Assembly (NCBI GenBank): GCA_951812925.1
Contig: OX638369.1
Coordinates: 45,689,061 to 45,753,060 of the forward strand
DNA: 64,000 bases
DNA from: Calliopum simillimum
Lineage: Eukaryota > Arthropoda > Insecta > Diptera > Lauxaniidae
Reading direction: 5' to 3'
Positions within the stretch are counted from its first letter, which is position 1. Every line of letters begins with the position of its first letter. The translations under genes were made by a program, and so were the position numbers. Positions 1 to 12,030 of the stretch are shown in pieces. Under the pieces are notes generated by a model. That model was not told where the DNA came from and did not search any database. It saw nothing but the letters and a program-made list of their open reading frames with translations.

Positions 1-1610
1 GTTTATTACGAAAAAAATGAAAAAAATAAGGAAAAACGCATTTTGGTAACTTTTCAATGAATTGTATACAACTTTTGCATTTTTTCATGAATTTTTTTAA
101 GTGGTATCTTATTTTCTTTACAAATATATAGTCTATGATACAAAAAAAGAAAAACTATAAAGAAGTTATTTCTTCTTGTATAAATCTGCAGTCGATTTTG
201 ATTTTTCGTTAAGTTTTTCAAAAAAAAAAAAATGTTTTTTTTAGAAATCAATTTATTTCGCCGAAACTAACAAACCTACCAAAAAGTGATGTGAATATCA
301 TTTGTAGGTAATTTAATTGCCTTTAATATGACATATAATACGTTTGAATACAAACATTGGCTCTTGAGACATTTGTATTTAAATGGAACAATCTTTTTTT
401 TTTGGTCCAAAAACCGAATATGACCGATATCTCAAAAACGACACGAAATAAAAAAAAATACGGCGATTTTCGGAATCAGCAGCCCATTTTACATATAAAA
501 TGAATAATGGCATTCCCTGGGGAAGAAATTTTTACTCATTTGTTGCATAGTGTTTTTAGACCGATATTATTTTTTGGAATCAATATAATCAATTCCACGC
601 TATCAAGTAAACTTTTCGTAAAAACAGAATTCAATTTTATTGGTTACTGACAGAATACCAGACAAAACATATTATGACATTACTTTTGTCTCTACAAGAA
701 TTTTGAAAATTTAGCATAAAAATAAATATTAAATGCAAAGTAAAATTTTGATCGAAAACGCGCCGAATTAAAGTTGAACGCAGAGGTATGGTGGGTAGCC
801 GAGTTCGATAAAATTTCGTCCATACAATTTGGCCCACCGTAATGTACATAGTTCCTTAATCAAAGCTTTCAATTTTGTAGATTGTTGGCAAAATTGTTTA
901 ATATAAGAATTTATCTCGACTCTTGATGTCTCATATTGGGATCAGCTTCACTTCACATTTTATGAGTTCAATTTGGTATATTTGTTGAATTTAGGACTTT
1001 GACCTATATTCATATTAAATTGCGAACTGCAATCAAACCATCAATGTTACATCATGATCTGCCAAGCAATCTCAATGATTTTAGCGTTAACTATGCGAAC
1101 TTTCTCCTAGAAATGAACCGATTTGATATTCCATCAACTATATTAATACATGGGTGATTCTCCAAAAAAATGTACCATTTATTGTTCCGGGGCTCAAAAT
1201 CAGGCTTAAATTAAAAATTCTACATTTTAACTATTTAATACAGATACTTAGACAAAACTTCTATACGAAAAGCTTGAAAAAAAAATAATTTTTAATATTT
1301 TACAATACCTACTTTCAAATTATAATATAAAGTGTTAAGGACTCATTCTCCCGTTTCTTGCACTTAATTTAACCGTATCGCATATTACGTTCTTTTTAAA
1401 AAATCTTTCACGACATTGTTTGTATATATATTTCAGCTACTGTTTTTCTGCATTACATAGTTCTTCGAACATTCTTTTTTATATAGAATTGACATACATA
1501 GAAGTTGGTCCCTCATTTTAGACTTTCTCCGCTCAGATTTTCTTATTCTAATTGTAAATTTGTTAATTATTGAGAAACTAGAGAACTGAATGTACAGAGA
1601 AAGAGGTTAT
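1..1610. other. AT-rich non-coding DNA
   Basis: No gene is recognised here; all open frames are short and low in complexity. Two details stand out. The sequence at 1151 (TGGGTGATTCTCC) matches the terminal repeat start of the foldback element at 61.9 kb, so it may be a decayed element end. A stretch near 190-212 (CAGTCGATTTTGATTTTTCG) closely resembles one at 1629-1650. Confidence 0.6.
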
Positions 1611-1626
1611 TCAGTGTGTTTTCATC

Positions 1627-1730
1627 TCAGTCAGTTTTGATTTTTCGTTAGTGAGTGCTCGTGTGTTTTTTTTATATTTAGTTTAAAAATTTTCTGAAGA
1701 ACGCAAATATGCATCAATCTTCGAGTAAGT
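1627..1730 (+). promoter_or_regulatory. possible initiator plus tiny first exon
   Basis: Two overlapping initiator-like TCAGT motifs lie at 1627-1635. About 75 bases downstream is an ATG (1709-1711) with A at -3, followed by four more codons (His-Gln-Ser-Ser) and then a near-consensus donor GTAAGT at 1725. This is the layout of a short 5' exon that splices just after the start codon. The initiator region resembles a second copy near 190, so it may instead be part of a decayed repeat. No downstream exon in the right phase could be assigned. Confidence 0.2.
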
Positions 1731-1994
1731 TTTTTTTATACTACTAAACATATTATTTTATCTTTATATAATAAAATCAATAAATAATTAGGGGGGCTAT
1801 ACACCAGCTTCAACTTTTTTAAAAGAATTGTTATTTTCGTTGTGATATTACTGTTTTTTCAACATTTCGTCATTCTTCGTTTAGTCATTCTTCGCATTAT
1901 AACTTTCCGCCTTGTTTTTTTTTCGTTAGTTTTGCTTAAACCATTTATTTAAAAAAAAAAAATATAAGTTTACTCTGAAAAACTTAAATAAACT

Positions 1995-2332
1995 GTTCAA
2001 AAATCCAGCATAAATTTTTGGGATTGCCACCTGATTATTTTGGAAAATCTTATATAATTCTTACTTTTTTTGATTAAATTGAAATTTTTGGTTTCAGAAC
2101 CGCTCAGATAAACTTTTCTGAAATTGTAAAAAATTTTTCAGGGTTTGCCATACGGTTTTCTTTTGTTAGTTTTATTTAAACCAAACAATTTAAGCATCGA
2201 TCAATTTTTAGCGATTTAAACTATTATGTTTTACTGTGTAATTATAATGGCGAACGTAAAAAAAGTAAGAACTAAAATAAATTTTATAAAACAACCATCT
2301 GGCAACCCTAAAAATTTATGTTGGATTTCTCT
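1995..2332. repeat. short inverted-repeat element (MITE-like)
   Basis: Inverted arms of about 36 bp lie at roughly 1999-2040 (ATCCAGCATAAATTTTTGGG) and 2287-2330 (CCTAAAAATTTATGTTGGAT). They are separated by about 250 bp of AT-rich DNA with repeated GTTAGTTTT-type words. The core GGGTTGCCA is shared with the termini of the element at 12.4 kb, suggesting a common family. No convincing target-site duplication was found. Confidence 0.45.
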
Positions 2333-2561
2333 TTGTTTTGAGACTAAAACTTTAATTTAATTTTTTAAATATATTGTTTTAGCAAAACTTAATAAGGAAA
2401 CACATAGCAACGCTGAAAGTTTATGCTCATTATTGAAAAATATTTCAGAAGTTAAGGTCATCATTTTCTATACTTTCAATTAATAAAAATATAAATGGGT
2501 ACAAAAAAAGCATGTTTTGGTGCATTTTTCGGAGGTTTATCCATGTATTCTTATGGAGCTC

Positions 2562-2795
2562 TTATCAGGAGCATAGGGCCAAAAGAGACTTCTCCATTTA
2601 TCCCGATCCTTTGCAATGACTTTTATCTCTTTCCATGACAAGCCCAATTTTTGCATTTCCTTCTCCAATGACCTTTTCTAGATGGTTTTTGGTCTACCAT
2701 GTCGTCTACTGCCTTGTGAATGCCACTAAAGAGCACTGAAACAGACTTTGCTGTGTGATTTCCGGAGGGTATGATCCATCCAGTAGTTTCTTTGT
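2562..2795 (-). pseudogene. LINE ORF2 C-terminal fragment (dead)
   Basis: Read on the minus strand, this translates as the tail of a non-LTR retrotransposon ORF2. A WMDHTLRKSHSKVCFSAL block is followed by QGSRRHGRPKTI, then SLEKEMQKLGLSWKEIKVIA and KDRDKWRSLFW, ending in a stop. This W-x-H-x-LR / GRPKT / EKEM..LG..W / A.DR..WR signature is typical of the region after the reverse transcriptase in RTE- and CR1-like LINEs of insects. At least two in-frame stops break the frame, and no reverse transcriptase lies beside it, so it is a truncated fossil. The family assignment rests on remembered motifs, not on a search. Confidence 0.7.
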
Positions 2796-2989
2796 ATAGT
2801 TCTGTTATGCTGTCAATCCCTGTTCCCACTTAAAGAGCATGTCGTCAGAATGAGAGTCATTTTGTACCCTTGCTATACACGTATTCTCTTAATTTTTAGT
2901 ACGGCGTGCTTATACAACTTCAGGGGAATATACTCATACTTGCTTTTCAATGTATTTACTATCTTTCTGTAGATCATGGAAAGCATCCC

Positions 2990-3900
2990 ACACTCAGAAA
3001 AAATGTCCCACATTAGTGTTAAAAATACGCCCTTTAGTAGTACACTTATCAAATAGATTTCATATTAAAGCATTAGTTTTGTTATAAATTAAATACTTTT
3101 GGTACTATTAATTTAATAGTTTCAATATTATAACTATTAATACAATAAGAATAAATATTACTAGAAATACGATTGATTCAACAACAATGCACATTATTGT
3201 TTTAATGGTACAATGTAATTAGCCTGTTAATGGTATCTGAACCAATAAAAAATCGACGATCATAATGGTATATCTTATTGATTCAATAGTAAGTTCTATT
3301 TCAAATCAAAAAAACCTTTTCTTAATGGTACATACTATTGGTTTAGTGGCGAGTGTTATTGATACAATCGTTTATTTAATATTTATTCAACAATATTCAT
3401 GCTACCAATTTTTGATTTTTTATGACGAAATTTTGTATAAAGTTTTTAAACTTTTATTTTATTTTTGACCAAAAAAAAAAAAATTTGTTAATAATGGAAT
3501 TATATAATGTAAACTTATTAATCAAAATTCAACATTTCTGTAAACATGTATTTATTCAAATTATTTTGGTTTTTTTATTTTACTTACAGAATAAAAAACA
3601 AAAAACTATTTATTTGTGTTTTCAATTTCAATAGCACAAACTACTGAAATAATGGTATCATCACATTAATTCAATGGTACAACTTATCAAATATAGTATT
3701 GGATTAATAGCGTCATCACATTAATTTAATGGTACAAGCCATTAGACACTCTATTGGATTAATAGTAACATCACATTGATTCAATGGCACAAGGTGTAAG
3801 TTAGTACCACATTACTTCAGTAGAGCAACAACAGTAAAAAACTATTGGAATAATAGTGTCCCTACATTAATTTAAAGGTACAAACTGTTTCAGCTTTGGC
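2990..3900. repeat. degenerate ~55-bp repeat field
   Basis: The word TCACATTRATTCAATGGTAC recurs with a 55-bp step at 3661, 3716 and 3771, and more loosely at about 3807 and 3858. Looser versions (ATTGATTCAATAGTA, TTTAATGGTACAATG) fill 3050-3400. The field starts beside GTCCCACATTAGTG and ends near GTCCCTACATTAAT. It is probably an old tandem array or the inside of a non-autonomous element. The short + strand open frames here are by-products. Confidence 0.5.
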
Positions 3901-5060
3901 CAGGCCATAGTTTATCATTGCTTAATGTTATTTTCCATTGCAATGTTATAAAACGTCACTTCATGGCTGACAAACTTAAATGCTTCAACACAATTTGTGT
4001 TTCGATCGAAAATCTTTTCAAAAATTAAGTTCCATCCTAAATAACAACACGTGTTCTACATATCCTTTTGCAATATTCATATATTTTAATTAGACAAACA
4101 GCGAAGAACATAGAAAAGCACACACACACACATCCGCATACCCATACACAGACAGCCATAATAGAATTGAATAGAATACTTTAGAAAATTTTCCTTTAAG
4201 GTGATTGAAAGTTGTTTTGTATTGTTCGTGTTATTGCTGTTATTATTATTGCCTTGCCATGGATGCCACCGATACAACAAGGATTTTGTCAACAACTCGT
4301 TGTTAATTTTAATTGACTGCTTAATTAGTAGCTGTAGCTGTTGGAGCGTAAAATTTAACAAATACATTCAAAGATACACAGACTGGTGCTTTCTTGTCTA
4401 TAAGAAGGGTTGGAGGTTTTGCGGCTTTTAATTAAAGCACAATCGTTAAAATTCTAAAGGATATTTAAGCATTTAAAATAAACGTGTGATTAAAGTCTTA
4501 ATATTGATTAGTTTTCTCACTAACTGTATGAGTATTCTGCTTAACTATCAACTTGAGACAAACCACATCTTAAAACAATGTCATATACTATATTGTAATA
4601 TTGTATTTTTATTTGGCAAAATAACTTATGCAAAATTTTGTCTAAAATCAAAATTATTCTCTTTTGAGATTGTTCTTTCGTATATGACCTAAGTTCATTT
4701 TAGCCTCATTTCACATATCCTTAACATAACAGGATAATTGCTCATGTTGAATGCATGCAAAATTATTGTTTTACCTTACCTTTGTAGTTTCATTCTACAC
4801 TTACATAAGTCCAATCAATGGTAGACAGTACAGAACAGCGGATGCAACAGCAAAATATAATAATTTTGTGAAATTACTCTTCACTTCCGACAACTTCCTT
4901 TTTCCTACATATGTAAGTATGCAGTCAGTTAAGTAGAAATCGATTCTTAAATTCAAGGATAAAAGTCTTCATAAAAACATAAATAGCTGACAAAGTTGAA
5001 TAGTAAAATAATGTTGAAAATTGAAAGTAAATCAGACGAATAGTAGGCATCAAAAGTCAT
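3900..5060. other. non-coding DNA with a (CA)n tract
   Basis: Apparently unique AT-rich DNA with a short (CA)n tract at about 4119-4132. The only frame of note is 4751-4936 (+), 61 codons. It starts MHAKLLFYLTFVVSF and so has a signal-peptide-like N-terminus, but its codons look like the background and no splice or promoter signal supports it. Nothing else is recognised. Confidence 0.4.
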
Positions 5061-5177
5061 TCAGAACTTAGATTATTAGAAATGATAAATGATAAGTAAA
5101 AAAATTCGGTAGAAATTGGTCTGGTGGTAGCATTACCCCATCTTTACCCATTTTCTGCCGCTGTTCGAGGTTTCGAT

Positions 5178-5570
5178 TCTTAGTATTTATGCGTATTTTG
5201 GTTGCATTGTCGTGGAAATACTCCAAAAATTGCATTTTGAATATATTTTTGGTATGGGCGGTAGGCGTGTCCGTTGACCAATTTCGCTTATTTTCAATCC
5301 CCCGAGCTATCTTTGGCGACGGAGGCAGTGTACCAAATTTCATTGAAATATCTTGCTCAGTTTTCCCAATAAGTGTATTTCAACACACAGGCAGCCAGTC
5401 AGCCAGCCAGACAGACAGACAGACAGACGGACATGGCTATATCTACTCAGGAGGTGACGTTGATCAAGAATATATATACTTTTCTATACCTGCCTCTGCG
5501 TTACAAACGGAAGGACAAAGTGATTATACCCTGGGTGTAGGGTATAAAAATCAAGCAAATCGGTTGAGAT
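5178..5570 (-). repeat. dispersed TATACCCT repeat, 5' part
   Basis: This is a minus-strand copy of the dispersed repeat best preserved at 45.07 kb. The end ATACCCTGGGTGTAGGGTAT lies at 5526-5545. A CAGC/CAGA/CGGAC tetranucleotide run lies at 5389-5432, the GTCCGTCTGTC core in reverse. The block GGCGGTAGGCGTGTCCGTTG is at about 5256-5275. The 134-codon open frame across this interval is an accident of the repeat. Confidence 0.6.
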
Positions 5571-5740
5571 TTAGGTATAGAAACAGGGACTGAACCGATT
5601 TCGTTTGCCTATTTATATATAGATTCTTATCCAAAGGTACTTTTATAACGTACTTATATAGATAAAGGTCGAAATTACTCAAAAAGAGAGTCAATTTATG
5701 ATTTGTTTCTAAAAGTAAGCATGGACAGAACCGGAAAAAT

Positions 5741-6377
5741 GACTGTTCGAAAAGTCGAAAATTGGCGAACCGAAATTTTTTAAAATGTCTTTTTTGGTTT
5801 TGTTGGCCTCAAAATTATGGTGGTTTAGGAAAAAAAATTTAATTAGGTAACATATTCAGAGTGGCCCTCACACAAAAATATTTTTTAAATCGCATTTTTT
5901 CAAATACCATATCATCTTTAGATACTTAGGGTGGCTCTCATACAAAAATAAACGGAATTAAAACCAAGTGATGTCTGTAGATAAAGGGAGGGGGCACTCT
6001 GGAATCCCTGGAAGCGGAAAAAAAATTCATAAAAATAGTTTTTTTGCCACCTATGTTCAGGAAAAATATAAAGATGGAAAAAATAATGGCTGTTGATCTC
6101 ACATTTTATTCCCCTAAGGCGAGCGACACCTGACCAGCTATGGGGCTATTTGTGGATCATCCTCACATATTCTTGAACTTTGACTTCGATAAGCCACCGT
6201 TTAACATCATCCAATCTACCCTTTTTTTGGCATGCGCACTATTTGATCAAATCTCACAAAATAAAGGGTTGTACCGCATCCAAATCCAGAAATCGTGCTT
6301 TTAATCATGTCTAATATGCATATCCAATATATGAACTGAATTGTACAAAACCGCAATTTTTGACTTTTCGAACAGTC
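5741..6377. repeat. inverted-repeat element, GACTGTTCGAAAAGTC ends
   Basis: The left end GACTGTTCGAAAAGTC (5741-5756) is matched by GACTTTTCGAACAGTC at the right (6362-6377). The similarity continues inward through AAAATTGGCG and CCGCAATTTTTG. The 637-bp body holds two repeats of GTGGCYCTCAYACAAAAATA (about 5861 and 5931) and no transposase. It is likely a non-autonomous DNA element; the target-site duplication is not clear. Confidence 0.5.
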
Positions 6378-6779
6378 CCCCCTGGCAAAACTATTACAGG
6401 TAAAAAATTTTTGACATCGAGTACGAGCTTTTTGGGTCAAAATTATTTTGGACAGATTACTTTAAATTCTAGATTCGCACTTTTATTTGGCGCAGCAGAA
6501 AATGGGTTAAACGCCGTTGTACACATAAAAATGCAACCAGTGGCTCAGAGCAAATAAGATAAAGCTACCCAAATGCGAATTGATGCAACACTATCTCCGG
6601 AAAGTATACAGCAAAGCCTTGAACTGAACATCAATCTCTTTCTTATCCAAATATCCTTCCGGTTTTTTCCGATAGGTCTCTTACTTTCCGAGTTATGATA
6701 CAAAAAACGAAAAATTTTGGGTGCGTGGCATATCCCATTTATTAATTTTAGGGTATTCTATTTCACCAAAAAGAATGTT

Positions 6780-7310
6780 GAGTTGTTGCGAAATCGGTCA
6801 ACGGACACGACTACCGCCCATACAAAAAATATATTCAAAATGCAATTTAAGGAGTATTTCTCACGACAAATAAACCATAGTGCACATAAGTACTAAAAAT
6901 AGTTAGCGATAGCTCTGAGCAAAAACAAGGCGAATTCAAACAAGAGGGCGTAGCACCTCTCATACAAGCAAAAGTTTCAAATTGCCATAATGAAAGAGTT
7001 TTTTGAGACAACTCAACTAAATTTCACTAAAACACTAAGGACTATAAACGCTAGATCTGAGGAACTCGGACAAGAGGGCGTGGCACCTCCGATATAAGAA
7101 AAAGTTTCAAAACGCTTTGCTCAAAACGTTTTTGAGACAATCCAACTAAATTGCACACAGACGTAAAGTACGATAAATGCAAGCTCAGAGCAAAAACTGG
7201 GTGAACTTAAACAAGAGGGTGTGGCACCGCAAAATTTTCAAAATACTGCAGTGTAGAGTACTTAATGTTTAGTCAGGCCAAAAGTAACAAACACCCTTAC
7301 TAGTTTTGCT
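6780..7310 (+). repeat. dispersed TATACCCT repeat with ~140-bp units
   Basis: Plus-strand copy. It opens with GAAATCGGTCAACGGACACG, followed by three units carrying CAAGAGGGCGTGGCACCTCC at about 6941, 7071 and 7211, a step of 130-140 bp. It ends in the CTGCAGTGTAGAGTACTTAA ... CCCTTACTAGTTT terminus at about 7305. Confidence 0.65.
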
Positions 7311-8040
7311 TAAGTTAAAGCTATGTGATCCTTTTAGATAAAGTCAAATCGAAATGGTCGAATTTTGGCTAGAGGGCAAACTCTAGTTAACCCTAATTCT
7401 GCAGAAGCTCTCGACTCTATTGTTCGTACCGTGCAAGGCATTGCAATTTGGACAAGTCCACACATTTGTTATCTCAGCGCTGTGAAGTGCAATTACTGCA
7501 CACATCAAATTTATATTTTGTCCCATAAGTACGAGTAAGTGCCCTTATTGGTCAGTGACACTCTAACCTAAATTAATCCAAGAAAGTCTCTATATGCACA
7601 ACATTTTGAGTCAATATCTTCAACTACTTGCGAGTAAAAAATCCCACTGTTTCAGGATATTTCTATAAAGAAACGCTGAATAAATAGAGAAATACATTTA
7701 AAGAGCACAAACGCTCTCTTATGTCCTTTAAAATACACCGGAAATGAAGTACCCAAAACGATGACAGGATTACATTTTGACAATTTCTACGAAAAGCCAG
7801 CAAACGACCTACGCAATGCGAAAACGAATTCCATGAAAACTTCACGAGAGCATGAGGCTTAGCTAAGTGCAACTGTTCCGTTGCCAAAATGTAGCACGTG
7901 AAAGCTTTTTTCTCTGAATAAACCTTTTACAATACAGAGAGCGTAGTGATGATGAGAGTGCGCATGCTGCCCCTTCAGTCTCTTAAAATTAATAATTATT
8001 TGGCAATAACTCGCAGGATTTGAGCGAAATGTGAGGCGAG
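7310..8040. other. non-coding DNA, nothing recognised
   Basis: Mixed-composition DNA without a convincing open frame, repeat or RNA gene. Base composition becomes less AT-rich toward 8 kb, leading into the possible promoter block. Confidence 0.4.
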
Positions 8041-8540
8041 CGCTCTCATTTGCTCACAATAACTTCGCACATCGGCTGAACTCGCTTGACATGTCGTCGC
8101 TGATGTATCGGGTCGGGAGTTTTGTTTTTTTGGTTTTTTGCAAAAAACCAGGTAAAAGCACGAGCAAAGCTTTTCAGTCGTATACAGTTATTTGTCCTGT
8201 ACGGTAAGCGAGTGCGCATTTGTTGGTGCGGTACGCGTGTTTTCAATTCAGAAAAATTTACAATTTTTTTTCTTCGTTGTGTTAAAAGTGACAAAAGGCA
8301 AAATAATTCGATACGATATTACGAAGCGGGTATTATTATCGCTATAAAAGAAAAGTGAAATGGAATTGAAACTTAATTATTAGCGTGGTCATAATAATTA
8401 GGCTTATCAATTGTGCGCTACAACAGCGATAGTGACAGCGACTGGGGGCTACATATTCGCAGCTGTCGTGCCGCTGTACTGCAATCGCGTGTGAACTAGG
8501 GAGGGATACAAATTTATCGCTCACCCCACTCGGTAAATGA
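8040..8540 (+). promoter_or_regulatory. candidate promoter and non-coding first exon
   Basis: This block is richer in CG and GC words than its surroundings and lacks transposon features. An initiator-like TCAGTC at 8174-8179 would place the start near 8176. Two possible donors follow: CG|GTAAGC with GT at 8204, and CTCG|GTAAAT near 8531. The sequence after the initiator (AAAAGTGAC, AAAGTGAAAT) is like many fly 5' leaders. The nearest good acceptor downstream on this strand is at 22,354. This is an inference from composition and motifs only; no TATA box or strong downstream promoter element is seen. Confidence 0.3.
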
Positions 8541-10480
8541 AAATCGCAAAAAAAGTGCAAAGTATTTTTTTTTTTCCCTCTACATTTTTAAAGTCAATTC
8601 ATGCCCTATTACACTCCTATATTCACTGCCCGATAATCCCCGCCCTTCCCCTACAACATATTTTCATTGTTTTTGATGTTGAATTTCCTTTATTTTCATT
8701 TTTTCGTTTTTTTTCCCTCTTTTCATCCACTTTTAACAAATTTTAATGCATAAATTATGAAGAATGCGAATATCAAAAGCGAAGGAAAATGTGTAAAAAT
8801 TGTGATCAAATTGTGAAAAATATGAAATAACGCTAATTGCGTGACAACCAATAATTTGTCATTATTATGATGCACGTGGTATATTTGGCCGTATGTGTGT
8901 GTGTGTCTAAGTACATATGTACGTACGTAACGAACGTTAAGTAGCGCGCCGCATTGTCCTCATACTTCTCGTCGTACACACGGTGCACAGTGTAAGTGAC
9001 ATTCATACTAAGTCTTTGTATTGTGTTTGTGTGCATAAACGGATATAATTGTGTGCATTAGTGTGTGTGCGTGTACTTTGTTTGTTTTGTTCTGACAAGC
9101 ATTGCTCTGAACATGATGTCTACTACGCGTTGTTGGTTTTAACTTTTTAATGGGTATGTGACAGTCAACCATCCGGGATACGAATTTCAAAAATAATTGC
9201 CATCTTTAATATCTCGTTGAGAATTAATGTGAGTGGAAGCTTTTAAATTTCAATGAATTTTTAATTTATCGCGTTGAGAGTTTAATAAAATTAATTGGTT
9301 TCACATTTTACATTTATATTATAGCAGATATTGGATTTTTAAGTAGCCACTTTTTTTGGTTTAAGTATATTAATTCATATTTAAATTTGATTAACTTACT
9401 TATTACCATGTCTATTCAATATTTAGTATTAAAGTCTCAGGAATGTCACCACTTACTTGCGTTTCGTTTTAAGTTTAAGGTAAATGTATTGAATTCCTTT
9501 ACATGAGATTGAGTGAAGACAGAAAAAATTGTAGTTTCCTTAAAAGTTTCTTAGTAACTTACTTTTTTGTTGAGCATGCCATCGTCTATATATAATAATA
9601 CGCAAGACAAAAACTTGTCCATATTTTTTCACTATGTTAGAAATGGATTACAACTTCAAATTATACACCATTAGAAAGGTATTTGTGTGTAGATGTGCAC
9701 AAAGTTAAAATTATGTTAATCTTTTTACCTTAAGCTTTCTAAACTTAAATACAAATTTTTCAATAATAACAACAACAAAATGCACGGTCAAACAGAGCTG
9801 TAAAAAGGATAAAGCACAACGAGAAAGACAAAAAGCATAGAACCGACTTCATGCTTTTTGTTTTGTTTATATTTCGCTTGAATTATACCAGGGATGATAA
9901 ATGAACTTTTCTATTTCGTACCAAATACCAAAAAAAGTACTTAAAGTGTCCAAAAAGTACCAAAATTATTTAATCCATTTATGGTCGAATTTTGACGATT
10001 TTAGTATAAATTTTTACGAAATGTTCTCAAAATATTTAAAATAACAAACAGTTAATTTTTATCATTCATTGTCATTTGCACTAAATTTTTAGTTTGTTGA
10101 GCTTTTCACTTTTTTATTGAAAATTTTTAACTAAATTTTGTGATGATGAAAAATTTTGCATAGCACTAAATGCATTTTTTGGTTGTGAAAGATTTTTCAC
10201 TAACACTAAATAAGCTTCTTGATAGTGAACATTTTTTCACTAGCCCTAAATTTAGTGAAAAATAAATTTAAACGCAAAACCTCAAGTCTAAAATTTAACA
10301 ATTGACAAAAAACTTTTCACAAAATATTTTGGTTCTGGTAAAATATTTAATAAAGCTAGAATTTTTTTTTTTGGGCAAAAACACTTTAATTGTATGGAAA
10401 ACTTTTTTGTTTGGCTGCTTAACGCGAAAAAATGTTTAAGTTCTGATCAAAAGTTTTATTAGAGTTGTTCCCTGTCTCAA
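8540..10480. other. non-coding DNA with low-complexity tracts
   Basis: Contains pyrimidine-rich DNA (8560-8740), GT/TG runs around 8895 and 9025-9075, and a stretch at 9905-10260 with repeated TACCAAA/AGTAC and TTTTTCACTA...CTAAATTTAG words. No coding or RNA gene was recognised. It would be intronic if the proposed gene model is right. Confidence 0.45.
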
Positions 10481-10483
10481 GAC

Positions 10484-10598
10484 AATGAGGGCTATCGTGA
10501 ACAAAGATTCCCGGGGAGTTTTTCTCAGACTGCCGTGCATTCTCCATTTCAGTCTGAGAAAAGTTTTCTGGGAATATTTAGCCACGATAACCCTCATT
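10484..10598. repeat. 115-bp hairpin MITE
   Basis: Two 49-bp arms pair across a loop of about 17 nt. The left arm is 10484-10532 (AATGAGGGCTATCGTG ... CTCAGACTG) and the right is 10550-10598 (CAGTCTGAG ... CACGATAACCCTCATT). About 39 of 49 positions match. It is the size of a microRNA precursor, but is more simply a tiny palindromic element. Confidence 0.6.
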
Positions 10599-10792
10599 TT
10601 TATTTTTGTGTAGCATAAGAGGCCACACTTTTTTCCCAAGGACTTCTTTTTTAAGTCTTGATGAAATTAAAAAACTTTGAAAAAAATGTAGAAAAGAAAA
10701 ATTTTTCGATATATTTAGATGCATTTTACATTGTAGAAGAACGACTAAGCCAATTGCCCAATTTGAGTCAGCTTTATCTAAAAATATGCTAC

Positions 10793-12030
10793 ACGGTTTT
10801 TATACCCTACCCAAGGGTGTCAGCGCTTCAAAGTCACTGAGCCAAGCAGTCAGCGTAGAATTTTCGCTCGTTTTCAACAAACACAATATTTCAACATTTT
10901 GCAAACTTCTCGGAATTACAACACCCATGAAAAATTGTTTTTGTTGTTTTTTTTTTTTTTTAATAAAAGAATCGAACTTAAAGTTAATGCGTAAAAAAAA
11001 CAATAAAAAATTTTTTTCATGGGTGTTCTAGTTAGAAAATATTGAAATATTCTGTTTGTTGTAGGCGAGCCAAAATTAACTCACTTTTGTTCTTTGTTGA
11101 CACCCTTCACCCACACCAGCTATTAAAATAAAAATTTTATGAAGATCCCAAAGTGGTAAAAATGTCTTTAAGAAGATCTAAAATAAAAAAAATAAGAGGA
11201 TTCCAAATTAGGGTCATAATTCAAAAATTTCAGAACATCTCAAAACGGTGCAAATTAGTTAAAACAGCTATGAGGATTTCATCATGGGATATATTATTTA
11301 TTAGAGCAATAGGAAAACATGACATTCGAAAAATACCTACCTTGAGACCGCAGTCATCACCTTTTTCAGTGGACGCTTGTGCTCAATATGGACTATCTAA
11401 TTTGAACATTTTAGTTGATGTTTGTTATTCTATTCGCCTCTTAGTTTCAAGCGTTATATATGATTAGTATACCGATATAGTATTTCGATCACTTTTATTT
11501 CAAATTTCATCAAAATACCTCATACGATTTGCGAGATATAACCTTTTAGGTATTTTACTTGTGTGGATAGTGCCACACCTACTGATGATATCTTAAGTTC
11601 AGAGATTCCCTATAGCAAGAAGACCCTCTGTGTTATGATTCAGAAGGATTGCCTCATTGAATCTCTTTTTATAACGTAGTAAAGCTTTGTGGGCGGTACG
11701 ACTCCCTTCTATGTAGAAGTTTGTAGAACATAACGATACATCCAACGTAAAAGTTGGTGACTCAAGTTATTGAATCAAAATTTTTAACTTTTAAAAAGTG
11801 GGTGTGGCACTTTCTTGATGTCGCACACTTTTCATTTATAACAAGGCACTGTTAAGCAGTGCCCCCTTACCAAATTTTTTGTCGTAATGCAAGAGCTCTG
11901 AGCAAAATCTAAGTGAATGCGGTGGCATCTCCAATACAAGCAAAGTTTCTGAAATGCTGCAGTGTAAGGTATTTAATTTTTGGCCATGGTAAGGTAACAC
12001 CCTTAAAAGTTAGTTTTATATTTGAGTAAC
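10793..12030 (+). repeat. dispersed TATACCCT repeat, diverged copy
   Basis: Starts with TTTTTATACCCTACCCAAGG near 10797 and ends with GCTGCAGTGTAAGGTATTTA at 11957 followed by GGTAACACCCTTAAAAG. In between are a palindromic pair around AACACCCATGAAAAATT (about 10918) and TTTTTTTCATGGGTGTTC (about 11010), a GGTGTGGCACTTTC-type unit at about 11805, and GAGCTCTGAGCAAAATCT near 11890. Much more diverged than the 45-kb copy. Confidence 0.5.

Noticed and set aside
5189..5593. 134-codon + strand frame
   Set aside because: Runs through the dispersed repeat and its CAGA/CAGC tetranucleotides (the SQTDRQTDGHG part); other copies of the repeat lack the frame.
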